From Pseudomonas citrullilanati (GTDB taxonomy: Bacteria; Pseudomonadota; Gammaproteobacteria; Pseudomonadales; Pseudomonadaceae): a stretch of DNA of 63,591 nucleotides. Both the position numbers and the translations under genes were made by a program. A model generated the notes under the pieces. That model was not told the origin of the DNA. It saw only the letters and a list, made by a program, of their open reading frames with translations, and made no database searches. Positions 33,988 through 43,521 of the stretch are shown piece by piece (the first letter of the stretch is position 1; every line of letters begins with the position of its first letter). Location of the stretch: NCBI RefSeq assembly GCF_030580855.1, contig NZ_JAUQOP010000035.1, positions 1 through 63,591 on the forward strand. Reading direction: 5' to 3'.

Positions 33988-35358
33988 ATGTTGTTTTTTA
34001 TCAAATCCAAACCCATGCGCGGCTGGGTGGCGGGCCTGGCGTTGGCGTACTGGGCCCCGTGGGGCGGGGCGGCACCGTTGGCCACTGTCGAAGCGCCACC
34101 GTTCAATCCTGGCGAACGGCTGGTGCTGGACGCCAGCGAGTTGAAGTGGATCAGGGAAAACCCGCGGGTCGTGGTGGCCTCGATGCAGTTTCCGCTGTAC
34201 CTGTTCAAGAATGAACTGGGGCAATGGGACGGTTTGAACCACGACATTCTCCAGCGCATTGCGCTGATGACCGGCCTGGAGTTCGTGCACCGGGAATCGT
34301 TTTCCCCGGGCCAGTTGCTGACCATGCTGGAGAACGGCGAGGCGGACATGACCGCCAACCTGGCGATGAACGAAGAGCGCCGGGACTTTCTCCATTTCAG
34401 CCATGCATTTGGCGGTTTTGGCTGGGTATTGGTCGGCCGCGCCGGGGAGACGGTTCTCCACTCCCTGGAACAGCTCGAGGGCAAGGTCCTGGCGCTGCCG
34501 GCCCGGCATGCCCTGGAGGCGGAGATACGGCGCGACTACCCGACGATCCAGCTGCGCACGGTCAAGACCTATGGGGAGGCGCGTGCGCTGGTGGAAAGCC
34601 GGGAAGCCTTCGCCACCATCGAGAATGAAACCAGCGTGCATCTCTATCCGGCTGGGCAGTTGCAGGTCGGCGCCAGCCTTGAGGGGCGGTGGGAACCGGA
34701 CTACCTGGCGGTGCGCCAGGACCTCACCCCCTTGCTGGGTATCCTGAACAAGGCGCTGGAAGTGTTTCCGGCCGAGGACATGCGCGCGCTGCGGGCCAAG
34801 TGGCTGGCGGGCACGGTCCCCGGCCCGGCGCCCTCGCTGTGGCAGCGGGTGTCGGCCTGGGGTTATTGGTGCGTGATCGCGGTCGCGCTGTTCGGCCTGC
34901 TGTCGGTGCTGTGGAATCGCCGCCTGCAGATCCAGATCGACCAGCGCCTCAAGGCCGAGGCGGTGCTCAAGGACCAGTTGATGCTGCAACGGGCGTTGAT
35001 GGACGCGATCCCCGATCCGGTGTTCATCCGTGACCTGGAGGGGCGCCTGATCATGTGCAACAAGAGTTACGAGGACCTGTTGGCGACGCGTTTCGAAAAG
35101 CTGCGGGGCACCCGGTTGACGGATGCCAGCGCTTTTCCCCGGGCCACCGCCGAGCTGCTGCATGACGAGATGATGGAACAGTTGCGCACCGGCCAATCTC
35201 GATTTGCCGACCGCCAACTGTCGTTCCATGGCGGCTTGCGGGACATCCACCACTGGTCGGTGCCGTTCTACGGGGCCGACGGGCAGTTGCGCGGTCTCCT
35301 GGGCGGCTGGCGCGATACGGGGCGCCGCGGGTGTCGCACCGACGGCTTGCCGGCCTGA
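33988..35358 (+). CDS. BvgS-like sensor half: periplasmic binding domain, TM and PAS, no kinase
   Basis: 456 residues. A signal sequence (about 10-30) precedes one SBP_bac_3-type domain (about 45-270: WIRENPRVVVASMQFPLYLF, GEADMTANLAMNEERRDFLHFS). A membrane helix follows (about 292-312), then a PAS domain (about 330-445: LMDAIPDPVFIRDLEGRLIMCN). BvgS-type sensors continue with a histidine kinase after GGWxDIT; here GGWRDT is followed by GRRGCRTDGLPA and a stop. No kinase is found in any frame downstream. GAAGGA precedes the ATG. It is either a natural receptor acting with another kinase or a truncated gene. Confidence 0.8.
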   Translation: MLFFIKSKPMRGWVAGLALAYWAPWGGAAPLATVEAPPFNPGERLVLDASELKWIRENPRVVVASMQFPLYLFKNELGQWDGLNHDILQRIALMTGLEFVHRESFSPGQLLTMLENGEADMTANLAMNEERRDFLHFSHAFGGFGWVLVGRAGETVLHSLEQLEGKVLALPARHALEAEIRRDYPTIQLRTVKTYGEARALVESREAFATIENETSVHLYPAGQLQVGASLEGRWEPDYLAVRQDLTPLLGILNKALEVFPAEDMRALRAKWLAGTVPGPAPSLWQRVSAWGYWCVIAVALFGLLSVLWNRRLQIQIDQRLKAEAVLKDQLMLQRALMDAIPDPVFIRDLEGRLIMCNKSYEDLLATRFEKLRGTRLTDASAFPRATAELLHDEMMEQLRTGQSRFADRQLSFHGGLRDIHHWSVPFYGADGQLRGLLGGWRDTGRRGCRTDGLPA

Positions 35359-35544
35359 TCCGGGGGGGGCGGCGATGGGCCGGCCGCCGAAAACGGCTGT
35401 GGTGTGCCTGTCACATTGCACGCGCATGCTCGGTGGAACGAGGCCTCATTGTGTCGCCTCGCTGCGCTGGCGAACTTTCTGTTGCGGCCCACGGTCATTT
35501 ACAGGGTACACGCAGTTGTTTTCGGACTATTGAAGGGTGAGCGA

Positions 35545-35832
35545 ATGGAAAGTATCAGCCTATTGCTGGGTGAGGCTTTGAGCCCGTATCAGGTCTCGCT
35601 GACTCCCTCCGGCGCCAAGGGCGAATGCCTGGTGACGCTGAAGAATGCCTCCGGGGCCATTGTGGTCGAACGAGTGTTCAACCAAGCCCAATTGACCGAC
35701 AAGCGTCAACTGACGGACGTGGTCGATGGCCTGCATCGCGATGTATTGATTGCCGAAGGGCGGCTGGAGCCCTGTGTGATAGCGGCGCTGCGTAATCTGG
35801 CGGGCGACAAGGTCATGGCCGCCCCGAATTGA
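35545..35832 (+). CDS. DUF3509 domain protein
   Basis: 95 residues, no signal or membrane segment. MESISLLLGEALSPYQVSL and LTPSGAKGECLVTLKN are typical of the DUF3509 family, small proteins restricted largely to Pseudomonas and of unknown function. GAAGGGTGAG precedes the ATG at 35545. The gene is alone, with a 186-bp gap in front that holds no other gene, and is followed by a hairpin and terminator. Confidence 0.85.
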   Translation: MESISLLLGEALSPYQVSLTPSGAKGECLVTLKNASGAIVVERVFNQAQLTDKRQLTDVVDGLHRDVLIAEGRLEPCVIAALRNLAGDKVMAAPN

Positions 35833-35881
35833 CCTGAGTTTGTGGGAACCTTCCTACGCTTTGGTGAGTCAGATCTTTTAC

Positions 35882-35923
35882 CAACAAGAGCAAGCATTGT
35901 GCTCCGGTGCTTGTCGCTTGTTG
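35882..35923 (+). ncRNA. Strong stem-loop, possible small RNA or 3' UTR structure
   Basis: CAACAAGAGCAAGCA pairs with TGCTTGTCGCTTGTTG around TTGTGCTCCGG. With the terminator 23 bases downstream it forms a compact two-hairpin RNA of roughly 100-150 nt. It could be an independent sRNA or the structured 3' end of the DUF3509 transcript. I do not recognise a named RNA family. Confidence 0.35.
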
Positions 35924-35945
35924 TACGAACCTGAATGGTTACGTT

Positions 35946-35985
35946 TAACCCCGAGTTGTCTCCCCACTGCTCGGGGTTTCTTTTT
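35946..35985 (+). terminator. Intrinsic terminator after the DUF3509 gene
   Basis: AACCCCGAG pairs with CTCGGGGTT around TTGTCTCCCCACTG and is followed by TCTTTTTG. The remaining bases up to the CoA-transferase gene contain half of a REP (36052-36068). Confidence 0.88.
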
Positions 35986-36099
35986 GCCTGTCGTTCCAGG
36001 GCCTGGCGTGCGCGGCCCATGAGCCCCGCCGAACCGTCATGGGGATGAGCCTGTGTGGGAGCGAGCCTCGGTGGACGGCAGGTTCGGGTTCGCCGCCGG

Positions 36100-37299
36100 T
36101 CAAACGGCGCCGTCGCTGCGCAATTGGGCGACCTGCTGCGCGTCGTAGCCCAGCGCGGCGAGCACTTGCGCGGTGTGTTCCCCCAGTGCCGGCCCGACCC
36201 ATTCGCAGGTGCCTGGCGTGTCCGAGAGTTTCGGGACGATGCCGGGCATCTTGAACGCCTTGCCGTCCGGCAACCTGGCCTGCAGGAACATCTCCCGGGC
36301 GAGGAATTGCGGGTCGCTGAACATATCCTCGGCGCTGAAGATCCGGCTGGCGGGCACGCCGGCCTGGTTCAACTGTTCCATTACGGCGTCGAGCGACAAT
36401 GCGTTGACCCAACGATCGATGACGCCGTACAGCTCGTCACGTCGGCTGTCACGGCCATCATTGCTGGCCAGTTGCGGATCGTCGGCCAGGTCGTTGCGGC
36501 CGATGGTCTGCATGAAACGCTTGAAGATCGCGTCGCCGTTGGCACCAATTTGCACGTGCTTGCCGTCGGCGCTGGTGTGGATGGACGATGGCGTGATGCC
36601 GGGCATGATGTTGCCGGTGCGCTCACGGATGAAACCGAACACGTCGAACTCCGGCACCATGCTTTCCATCATGGCGAAGATCGCCTCGTACAGCGCCACG
36701 TCCACCACCTGTCCGGTGCCGCCGTTGACCTCGCGGTGGCGCAGGGCCATGAGCGCGCCAATCACACCCCAGAGCGCGGCGATGGAGTCGCCGATGGAAA
36801 TCCCTGTGCGCACCGGCGGACGGTCTTCGAACCCGGTGATGTAGCGCAGGCCGCCCATGGATTCGCCCACCGCGCCAAACCCCGGCTGGTCTTTCATCGG
36901 CCCGGTCTGGCCGAAGCCCGACAGCCGCACCATCACCAGTTTCGGGTTCAGCCCATGGAGGACGTCCCAACCCAGGCCGAGTTTCTCCAGCACGCCGGGC
37001 CGGAAGTTCTCGATCAGGATGTCGGCTTCGCCAATCAGTTTCTTCAGGATCTCCAGGCCTTGCGGGTGTTTCAGGTTCAAGGTCAGGGATTTCTTGTTGC
37101 GCGACTGGACGAACCACCACAGGGACGTGCCTTCATACAGTTTGCGCCACTTGCGCAGCGGATCGCCGCCATCCGGCGATTCGACCTTGATCACCTCGGC
37201 ACCGAATTCAGCGCAGATACGCGAGGCGAAGGGCCCGGCGATCAGGGTGCCCAGTTCGATGACTTTGACGCCGGCAAGGGGTTTGGCAGTGAGCGACAT
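36100..37299 (-). CDS. CaiB/BaiF-family CoA transferase (class III)
   Basis: 399 residues. Class III enzymes move CoA between carboxylic acids through an aspartyl-CoA thioester. The N-terminal Rossmann part has GVKVIELGTLIAGPFASRI and DFGAEVIKVE-like FGAEVIKVESPDGGDPLR; the catalytic Asp is likely in RTGISIGDSIAALWG (about residue 170). EAIFAMMESM and GNIMPGITPSS are family motifs. Substrate unknown; neighbours do not help. The gene stands alone, divergent from yaeQ. Confidence 0.9.
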   Translation of the reverse strand: MSLTAKPLAGVKVIELGTLIAGPFASRICAEFGAEVIKVESPDGGDPLRKWRKLYEGTSLWWFVQSRNKKSLTLNLKHPQGLEILKKLIGEADILIENFRPGVLEKLGLGWDVLHGLNPKLVMVRLSGFGQTGPMKDQPGFGAVGESMGGLRYITGFEDRPPVRTGISIGDSIAALWGVIGALMALRHREVNGGTGQVVDVALYEAIFAMMESMVPEFDVFGFIRERTGNIMPGITPSSIHTSADGKHVQIGANGDAIFKRFMQTIGRNDLADDPQLASNDGRDSRRDELYGVIDRWVNALSLDAVMEQLNQAGVPASRIFSAEDMFSDPQFLAREMFLQARLPDGKAFKMPGIVPKLSDTPGTCEWVGPALGEHTAQVLAALGYDAQQVAQLRSDGAV

Positions 37300-37446
37300 G
37301 ACGGATCCTGTAGGACAAGGCAGAACGAATAGAGCGTTTTATCACAGGCCAGGGTCGGTCGCCGCAGGTTGATGGTCGGCAATTCGTGGATTGCTTGCGT
37401 CATCGGTTAGACTTGCCGCCTTTCCTCGTATCAAGAAGCCCTGTTC

Positions 37447-37989
37447 ATGGCCCAGCCGTCCACGACCTACAAGTTTGAACTGAACCTCACCGACCTCGAC
37501 CGCAATGTCTACGAGAACGTGAAGCAGACCATCGCCCGCCATCCTTCGGAAACCGAGGAACGCATGACCGTGCGTCTGCTGGCTTACGCGCTCTGGTACA
37601 ACGAGCTGCTGTCTTTTGGGCGTGGTCTGTCAGATGTCGATGAACCGGCGTTGTGGGAAAAAAGCCTGGATGACCGTGTGCTGCATTGGATCGAAGTCGG
37701 CCAGCCGGATGCCGATCGCCTGACCTGGTGCTCGCGCCGCACCGAGCGCACCAGCCTGCTGGCCTACGGCAGCTTGCGGGTCTGGGAAGGCAAGGTGATC
37801 CCGGCGATCAAGAACCTGAAGAACGTCAACATCGCCGCCGTGCCCCAGGAGGTGCTGGAAACCCTGGCCCGGGACATGCCCCGGGTGATCAAGTGGGACG
37901 TGATGATCAGCGAAGGCACGGTGTTCGTGACCGATGACCGCGGCCAGCATGAAGTCCAGTTGCAGTGGTTGCTGGGCGAGCGCGGCTGA
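37447..37989 (+). CDS. yaeQ: YaeQ family protein
   Basis: 180 residues, soluble. The YaeQ pattern is clear: STTYKFELNLTDLDRNVYE, ERMTVRLLAYALWYNELLSF and the C-terminal ISEGTVFVTDDRGQHEVQL. The fold is PDDEXK-like, but the molecular role is unsettled; early work linked YaeQ to RfaH suppression. Start at the ATG at 37447. Confidence 0.92.
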   Translation: MAQPSTTYKFELNLTDLDRNVYENVKQTIARHPSETEERMTVRLLAYALWYNELLSFGRGLSDVDEPALWEKSLDDRVLHWIEVGQPDADRLTWCSRRTERTSLLAYGSLRVWEGKVIPAIKNLKNVNIAAVPQEVLETLARDMPRVIKWDVMISEGTVFVTDDRGQHEVQLQWLLGERG

Positions 37990-38017
37990 GCCGTTGACCT
38001 GACAGGGTCGAACCATG

Positions 38018-38106
38018 GTGGGAGCGAGCCTGCTCGCGAAGGTGGTGTATCAGTCAACATATGGCTGCATGGCACTCAGCTTTCGCGAGCAGGCTCGCTG
38101 CCACAG
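38018..38106. repeat. REP pair
   Basis: GTGGGAGCGAGCCTGCTCGC faces GCGAGCAGGCTCGCTGCCAC over about 45 bases, between yaeQ and recJ. Confidence 0.85.
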
Positions 38107-38159
38107 AGAGCTGCCCTAGTTACAATTCCTACAATTTAAAGAGAAATACCCGTTACCCC

Positions 38160-39869
38160 ATGCGCATAGAACCCCGCCAACTGCCCGACACCCTGCCATT
38201 TCTCGGTGACCTGCCGCCGCTGCTGACCCGGCTGTATGCCGCGCGTGGCGTGCAGTCCGAGGCCGAGCTGGACAAGAGCCTGGCGCGGCTGATTCCGTTC
38301 CAGCAGCTCAAGGGCATCGACGCAGCAGTGGACCTGTTGGTGGTGGCGCTGGAGCAGCGCCAGCGGATCCTGATCGTCGGCGACTTCGATGCCGATGGCG
38401 CGACGGCCAGCACCGTGGGCATGCTGGGGCTGCGCCTGCTCGGCGCGGCCCATGTCGATTACCTGGTGCCCAATCGCTTCGAGTACGGCTATGGCTTGAC
38501 CCCGGAAATCGTCGAGGTCGCACTGGCTCGCCAGCCGCAGTTGCTGATCACCGTGGACAACGGGATCTCCAGCGTGGAAGGTGTGGCGGCGGCGAAGGCG
38601 GCGGGACTCAAGGTGCTGGTCACCGATCACCACTTGCCGGGCCCCGAACTGCCGGCGGCCGACGCCATCGTCAACCCGAACCAGCCGGGCTGTGATTTCC
38701 CGAGCAAGGCGTTGGCCGGGGTCGGGGTGATCTTCTACGTGTTGATGGCGCTGCGAGCCCGCCTGCGCAGCCTGGGCTGGTATGCCAGCACGCCGCAACC
38801 GAACATTGGCGAGCTGCTCGACCTGGTGGCCCTGGGCAGCGTTGCCGACGTGGTGCCCCTGGACGCCAACAACCGCATCCTGGTGCACCAGGGGCTGGAG
38901 CGGATTCGCGCGGGACGGGCGCGCCCGGGCATCAAGGCCATCCTGGAAGTGGCCAAGCGCGACCACTCGCGCATCACCTCCACGGACCTCGGGTTTATCC
39001 TCGGCCCGCGCTTGAACGCGGCGGGGCGCCTGGATGACATGAGCCTGGGCATTGAATGCCTGCTCACCGACGACCCGGCCCTGGCCCGGGAGATGGCCGC
39101 GCAACTGGATGGCATGAACCAGGACCGCAAATCCATCGAGCAGGGCATGCAGCGCGAAGCCCTGGCCCAGCTCAAGGAGCTGCCGGTGGATTCGATGCCG
39201 TTCGGCTTGTGCCTGTTCGACCCGCAGTGGCACCAAGGGGTCATCGGGATCCTCGCCTCGCGGATGAAGGAGCGCTATTTCCGTCCGACCATCGCCTTTG
39301 CCGACGCCGGCGACGGTCTGCTCAAGGGCTCGGGACGCTCGGTGCCGGGGTTTCATATTCGCGATGCACTGAGCGTGGTGGCGGCGCAGCATCCCACCCT
39401 GATCAGCAAGTACGGCGGCCACGCCATGGCGGCGGGGCTGACGTTGCCGGAAGCGAATTTTCCGCTGTTCGCCGAGGCATTCGACGCCGAGGTACGTAGG
39501 CAATTGCGTGATGAGGACCTGACCGGGCGGTTGTTGTCGGACGGTACGTTGGCGGTCGAGGAATTCCACCTGGAACTGGCCCGGGCGCTGCGCCATGCCG
39601 GGCCGTGGGGCCAGCATTTCCCCGAACCGATGTTCCACGGGGTGTTCCAGTTGGTCGAACAGCGGGTGGTGGGCGAGCGGCACTTGAAAGTGGTCCTCAA
39701 GAGCGAGTGCGGCTCGGTGAAGCTCGACGGCATCGCCTTTGGCATCGACCGCGAGATCTGGCCCAACCCCACCGTCCGTTGGGTCGAACTGGCCTACAAG
39801 CTCGACCTCAACGAGTTTCGCGGACAGGAAACGGTGCAACTGATGATTGCCCATATCGAGCCGCGATAG
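38160..39869 (+). CDS. recJ: Single-stranded-DNA-specific exonuclease RecJ
   Basis: 569 residues. RecJ digests ssDNA 5' to 3' in recombination and mismatch repair. DHH-domain motifs: VGDFDADGATAS (about 77-88), DNGIS, VTDHHLPG (about 156-163), and LGSVADVVPLD; then DHHA1 motif GGHAMAAGLTL (about 418-428) and an OB-fold C-terminus. Start at 38160; codons upstream lie in the REP element. Commonly followed by prfB in other proteobacteria, but here prfB is 20 kb away. Confidence 0.96.
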   Translation: MRIEPRQLPDTLPFLGDLPPLLTRLYAARGVQSEAELDKSLARLIPFQQLKGIDAAVDLLVVALEQRQRILIVGDFDADGATASTVGMLGLRLLGAAHVDYLVPNRFEYGYGLTPEIVEVALARQPQLLITVDNGISSVEGVAAAKAAGLKVLVTDHHLPGPELPAADAIVNPNQPGCDFPSKALAGVGVIFYVLMALRARLRSLGWYASTPQPNIGELLDLVALGSVADVVPLDANNRILVHQGLERIRAGRARPGIKAILEVAKRDHSRITSTDLGFILGPRLNAAGRLDDMSLGIECLLTDDPALAREMAAQLDGMNQDRKSIEQGMQREALAQLKELPVDSMPFGLCLFDPQWHQGVIGILASRMKERYFRPTIAFADAGDGLLKGSGRSVPGFHIRDALSVVAAQHPTLISKYGGHAMAAGLTLPEANFPLFAEAFDAEVRRQLRDEDLTGRLLSDGTLAVEEFHLELARALRHAGPWGQHFPEPMFHGVFQLVEQRVVGERHLKVVLKSECGSVKLDGIAFGIDREIWPNPTVRWVELAYKLDLNEFRGQETVQLMIAHIEPR

Positions 39870-39905
39870 ACACAAGCCGTTAGTTACTGTGGGAGTGTTT
39901 TCCAG

Positions 39906-40035
39906 TGGCGAGGGGATTTATCCCCGTTGGGCTGCGAAGCGTCCCTCGAGCTGGCACTGCATTTCGTCAGTCAATCAGCATTGGCTGGGTTTACGACTGC
40001 TTCGCAGCCGAGCGGGGATAAATCCCCTCGCCACA
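39906..40035. repeat. Large inverted repeat, GAGGGGATTTATCCCC family
   Basis: TGGCGAGGGGATTTATCCCC at the left and the inverse GGGGATAAATCCCCTCGCCA at the right, with inner CTGCGAAGC/GCTTCGCAG matching too. The rest of the 39870-40262 gap shows no gene. Confidence 0.88.
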
Positions 40036-40262
40036 GCGATCGACCCGAGTAGGAGCAAGCGCCCTCTCCACACCGCCGGTTTTTAAGTTCTGAACCCTCC
40101 GTCCTTGCGGGTTGTCGACTAGGCTCTAAGCACTGGTTGATAGCCCTTGTGACGTCTTGTCGATTTTCTTTGCCCGCGGGGGCGGGTGTTGCACGTTTTG
40201 TCACTCGTCGACTGTTCAAACAGAACCCTGGAGCCTGCCCACTGATTCGAGAGAGGTGCCCC

Positions 40263-41369
40263 ATGAGTCTGCTGCTGGAACCCTATACCCTTCGTCAATT
40301 GACCCTGCCCAATCGCATCGCGGTATCCCCGATGTGCCAGTATTCGAGCGTCGATGGCCTGGCCAACGACTGGCACCTGGTGCACCTCGGCAGTCGTGCC
40401 GTGGGTGGCGCCGGCCTGGTGTTCACCGAAGCCACCGCCGTCACCGCCGACGGCCGTATCACCGCCCAGGACCTGGGGCTGTGGAACGATGAACAGATCG
40501 AGCCGTTGCAACGCATCACCCGTTTCATCACCGCCCAGGGGGCCGTGCCGGGTATTCAATTGGCGCATGCCGGGCGCAAGGCCAGTACCTGGCGTCCCTG
40601 GCTGGGCAAGCATGGCAGCGTGAAGCCGGCGGACGGCGGCTGGGTCCCGGTCGGTCCGTCACCGATCGCCTTCGACCCGCAGCACACGCCGCCGGTCCAG
40701 TTGGACGAAGGGCAGATCGCCGAGCTGATCCAGGCGTTCGTGGCGTCGGCCAAGCGCGCTTTGATTGCCGGTTTCAAGGTGGTCGAGGTCCACGCCGCCC
40801 ATGGTTACTTGCTGCATCAATTCCTCTCGCCGTTGAGCAATCAGCGCCGCGACCAATATGGCGGTTCGTTCGAGAACCGCATCCGGCTGGTGCTGCAAGT
40901 CACCGAGGCGGTCCGTGCCGTCTGGCCTGAGGAACTGCCGGTGTTCGTGCGTGTTTCGGCCACCGACTGGGTCGAGGACGGTTGGAACCCGGACGAGACC
41001 GTGGAGCTGGCGCGACGCTTCAGGGCGCTGGGGGTGGACCTGATCGATGTGTCCTCGGGGGGGACCGCCGCCAATGCCGAGATCCCCACCGGCCCCGGCT
41101 ACCAGACGCGCTTTGCCGAACGGGTGCGCAAGGAGTCGGAAATCGCCACCGGTACGGTGGGCATGATCACCGAGCCGGCCCAGGCCGAGCACATCCTGCG
41201 GACCTGCCAGGCGGACATCATCTTCCTGGCCCGCGAATTGTTGCGTGATCCGTACTGGGCCTTGCACGCCGACGATGACCTGGGCGGACGCAAGGCAGTG
41301 TGGCCGGCGCAGTACCAGCGGGCGACCCACCGCGACCAGCCGATCCATGAGTCGGACCTGCGGGACTGA
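40263..41369 (+). CDS. NADH:flavin oxidoreductase, old yellow enzyme (YqjM/XenA-like)
   Basis: 368 residues, FMN-dependent TIM barrel. The N-terminus LLLEPYTLRQLTLPNRIAV, then SPMCQYSS with Cys26 as in thermophilic-like OYEs (YqjM, XenA), GIQLAHAGRKAS, EVHAAHGYLLHQFLSPLSN and NQRRDQYGGSFENR are family markers. These enzymes reduce activated alkenes and xenobiotics. No substrate can be assigned. The gene is followed by its own terminator. Confidence 0.93.
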   Translation: MSLLLEPYTLRQLTLPNRIAVSPMCQYSSVDGLANDWHLVHLGSRAVGGAGLVFTEATAVTADGRITAQDLGLWNDEQIEPLQRITRFITAQGAVPGIQLAHAGRKASTWRPWLGKHGSVKPADGGWVPVGPSPIAFDPQHTPPVQLDEGQIAELIQAFVASAKRALIAGFKVVEVHAAHGYLLHQFLSPLSNQRRDQYGGSFENRIRLVLQVTEAVRAVWPEELPVFVRVSATDWVEDGWNPDETVELARRFRALGVDLIDVSSGGTAANAEIPTGPGYQTRFAERVRKESEIATGTVGMITEPAQAEHILRTCQADIIFLARELLRDPYWALHADDDLGGRKAVWPAQYQRATHRDQPIHESDLRD

Positions 41370-41381
41370 GTGGACGGTGAT

Positions 41382-41418
41382 AGCAAAAGCCCCGGTTGAT
41401 TGGCCGGGGCTTTTGCTT
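41382..41418 (+). terminator. Intrinsic terminator of the OYE gene
   Basis: AGCAAAAGCCCCGG pairs with CCGGGGCTTTTGCT around TTGATTGG, 12 bases after the stop. Confidence 0.9.
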
Positions 41419-41453
41419 ATCAGGTGTCGATCTCGCTGGCTGTTGCGGCCTTA

Positions 41454-41516
41454 TCGCGAGCAGGCTCGCTCCCACAACGTTCACACCGACCCTGTGGGAG
41501 CGAGCCTGCTCGCGAA
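41454..41516. repeat. REP pair, outward arrangement
   Basis: TCGCGAGCAGGCTCGCTCCC then GGGAGCGAGCCTGCTCGCGA, separated by about 22 bases. The tips face inward, as at 18511. Confidence 0.85.
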
Positions 41517-41528
41517 AGGGGGGCCCCG

Positions 41529-43157
41529 CTAGGCCGGGTACTTGCGCTTGTCCGGGGCCGGCGGGAAGTACTGGTACAACCAGGTCTCGCTCAAGGTCCG
41601 GTCCTTGGTGCGGATGAACAGGCGCATCTGCACCGGGTCCACGCGGTCGTCGGTCGGGTACCAGTCGAAGGTGATGCGGTAGCCCTTGATCGCATCCAGC
41701 ACCAGCACGTTGAAGTCCTTCACCTCGCCGTGGGAGCAGGTCACCACCGGTTCGATGCCGGTGCCCGGCGGCAACTGGTCGAGGCCGCCGCCGCTGAAGT
41801 CCACGGCGAAGCGGCGGGCCCAGACGGTCGGGTAGTGTTCGCCGGGTGCCCAGCCTTCGATGAAGCCGCCCATGCCTGAACGGGTCGCATCGACATGGGC
41901 CAGGTCGGTGCTGACCGGGGGCAGGGCGCTCCAGTAGAGCTTGTAGCCGTAGTTCAGCGCATCGCCGGCGGCCACCGGTTTCTTCGGTGTCCAGAAGGCC
42001 ACGATGTTGTCCAGGGTTTCACCGGTGGTGGGGATTTCCAACAGGTCGACGGAGCCCTCACCCCAGGCCGTCGTCGGTTCGACCCACAGGCTCGGGCGCT
42101 TGCTGTACCAGTCCACGGTGTCCTGGTAGCTGGCAAAGTCATGGTCGGTCTGCACCAGCCCGAAGCCTTTCGGGTTGTTGTCGGCAAAGGCGTTGAACTG
42201 CAGGGTGGCGGGGTTGTTCAGCGGGCGGCAGACCCACTCGCCGTTGCCGCGCCACATGGCCAGGCGGTCGGAGTCGTGGATTTGCGGGTGGATGGTGTCG
42301 CACATGCGCCGCTCGACGGTGCCGCAGCTGAACATGCTGGTCATCGGGGCGATGCCCAGTTGCTGGATGGCGGTACGGGCATTGATGTGCGCATCGACCT
42401 CCATCACCACCCGGGTCGGCTGGCAATCGATGTCGAAGCGATAGGCGCCGGTGGCGCTGGGGGAATCGAGCAGCGCGTAGACCACGAAACGGGTGCTGTT
42501 CTTCTCCGGGGTTTCGAACCAGAACTTGGTGAAGTCCGGAAACTCCTCGCGTTGCTTGGCGTAGGTGTCGATGGCCAGGCCACGGGCCGACAGCCCGTAC
42601 TGGCCACTGGCGTCCACGGCGCGGAAGTAACTGGCCCCCAGGAACGACACGATGTCGTGCCGGCCCAGTTCCGGGGCCTTGAACACCCGGAAACCGGCGA
42701 ACCCCAGGTCACCCGTCAGCTGTGAGGTGTTGACCGTGGTCTTCTCGTAGTTGAACAGCTCCGGGCGAAAATGCACTTCACGGGCCAGGCGGGTCGCCGG
42801 ATCGACGCTGTACATGCGCACCGGCTGCTTGAAGCCCATGCCGACGTGGAAAAACTGCACGTCCAACTGGGCGCCCAACTGATTCCACAGCGAGTGGTTG
42901 GCGTCGTACTGGATCGCGTTGAACTGCAAGGGCGACATCTGCGCCAGGGTCGGTGGCAAGACTTGCTTGGTGTCGACGTAGGGGCTGGCGGCCAGTTTGC
43001 GGGCCTGGTCTTTCAGTGCATTGAAGTCGAAGGGGCGGGCCTCGCCGTCGGCGGTCTGATCAGCGGCCCAGGCGCGTGCGGCCATGAGCCCGGAGGCTGA
43101 CAACCCGGTGTAGGCGGCAAAGGCCATCGAGGCCTTGAGCAGATTCCTGCGGTGCAT
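41529..43157 (-). CDS. opgD: Periplasmic glucan biosynthesis protein OpgD/MdoD
   Basis: 542 residues with a twin-arginine signal MHRRNLLKASMAFAAYTG ending ARAWA (about residue 31). OpgD shapes the branching of osmoregulated periplasmic glucans. Family blocks include YQDTVDWYSKRPSLWVEP, FWTPKKPVAAGD and GWAPGEHYPTVWARRF. Start at 43157, with AAAGG ten bases upstream; longer frames have no signal. Tat export is typical of OpgD but not of its paralogue OpgG. Confidence 0.93.
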   Translation of the reverse strand: MHRRNLLKASMAFAAYTGLSASGLMAARAWAADQTADGEARPFDFNALKDQARKLAASPYVDTKQVLPPTLAQMSPLQFNAIQYDANHSLWNQLGAQLDVQFFHVGMGFKQPVRMYSVDPATRLAREVHFRPELFNYEKTTVNTSQLTGDLGFAGFRVFKAPELGRHDIVSFLGASYFRAVDASGQYGLSARGLAIDTYAKQREEFPDFTKFWFETPEKNSTRFVVYALLDSPSATGAYRFDIDCQPTRVVMEVDAHINARTAIQQLGIAPMTSMFSCGTVERRMCDTIHPQIHDSDRLAMWRGNGEWVCRPLNNPATLQFNAFADNNPKGFGLVQTDHDFASYQDTVDWYSKRPSLWVEPTTAWGEGSVDLLEIPTTGETLDNIVAFWTPKKPVAAGDALNYGYKLYWSALPPVSTDLAHVDATRSGMGGFIEGWAPGEHYPTVWARRFAVDFSGGGLDQLPPGTGIEPVVTCSHGEVKDFNVLVLDAIKGYRITFDWYPTDDRVDPVQMRLFIRTKDRTLSETWLYQYFPPAPDKRKYPA

Positions 43158-43521
43158 AAATACAACCTTTCTCGAAAACAATCCCATGCCCATCCTGGCA
43201 ACGGAAACTGATGAAGGAGTTCGGACATGCCTTTGGCCAAACGCGACGAACGTTAGAACAGATGCCTGAGAGCTGGATCGGTTCACCGAGGCGCAAAATC
43301 ATAGGGGATGAGCGGGGGCGGGGAGAACGGAAAGCGGGGACAAGTCAAAATTTCTTACAGTTATTTCTTTTTTTATGAGGATTGCGGCATTTTTTGACTA
43401 ATTACTCTAAAACTCCCTTCTCCCGGCTGGAAACCTCCCTATTCTCTAGCATGACAGGCGATCCAAGCCGGGATGCAACGCGCTATCAGGTTAAATTCGA
43501 CGTAAAGAAGGACACACGCTC
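43158..43521. other. 364-bp intergenic region without a recognisable gene
   Basis: It holds several GGA-containing stretches (43310-43345) and an AT-rich part (43350-43420), but no terminator, repeat or conserved reading frame. It probably contains the divergent promoters of opgD and the small gene at 43522. Confidence 0.5.

Noticed and set aside
35359..35544. Continuation of the PAS protein as a frameshifted kinase
   Set aside because: None of the three forward frames shows an H-box or any kinase-like sequence.
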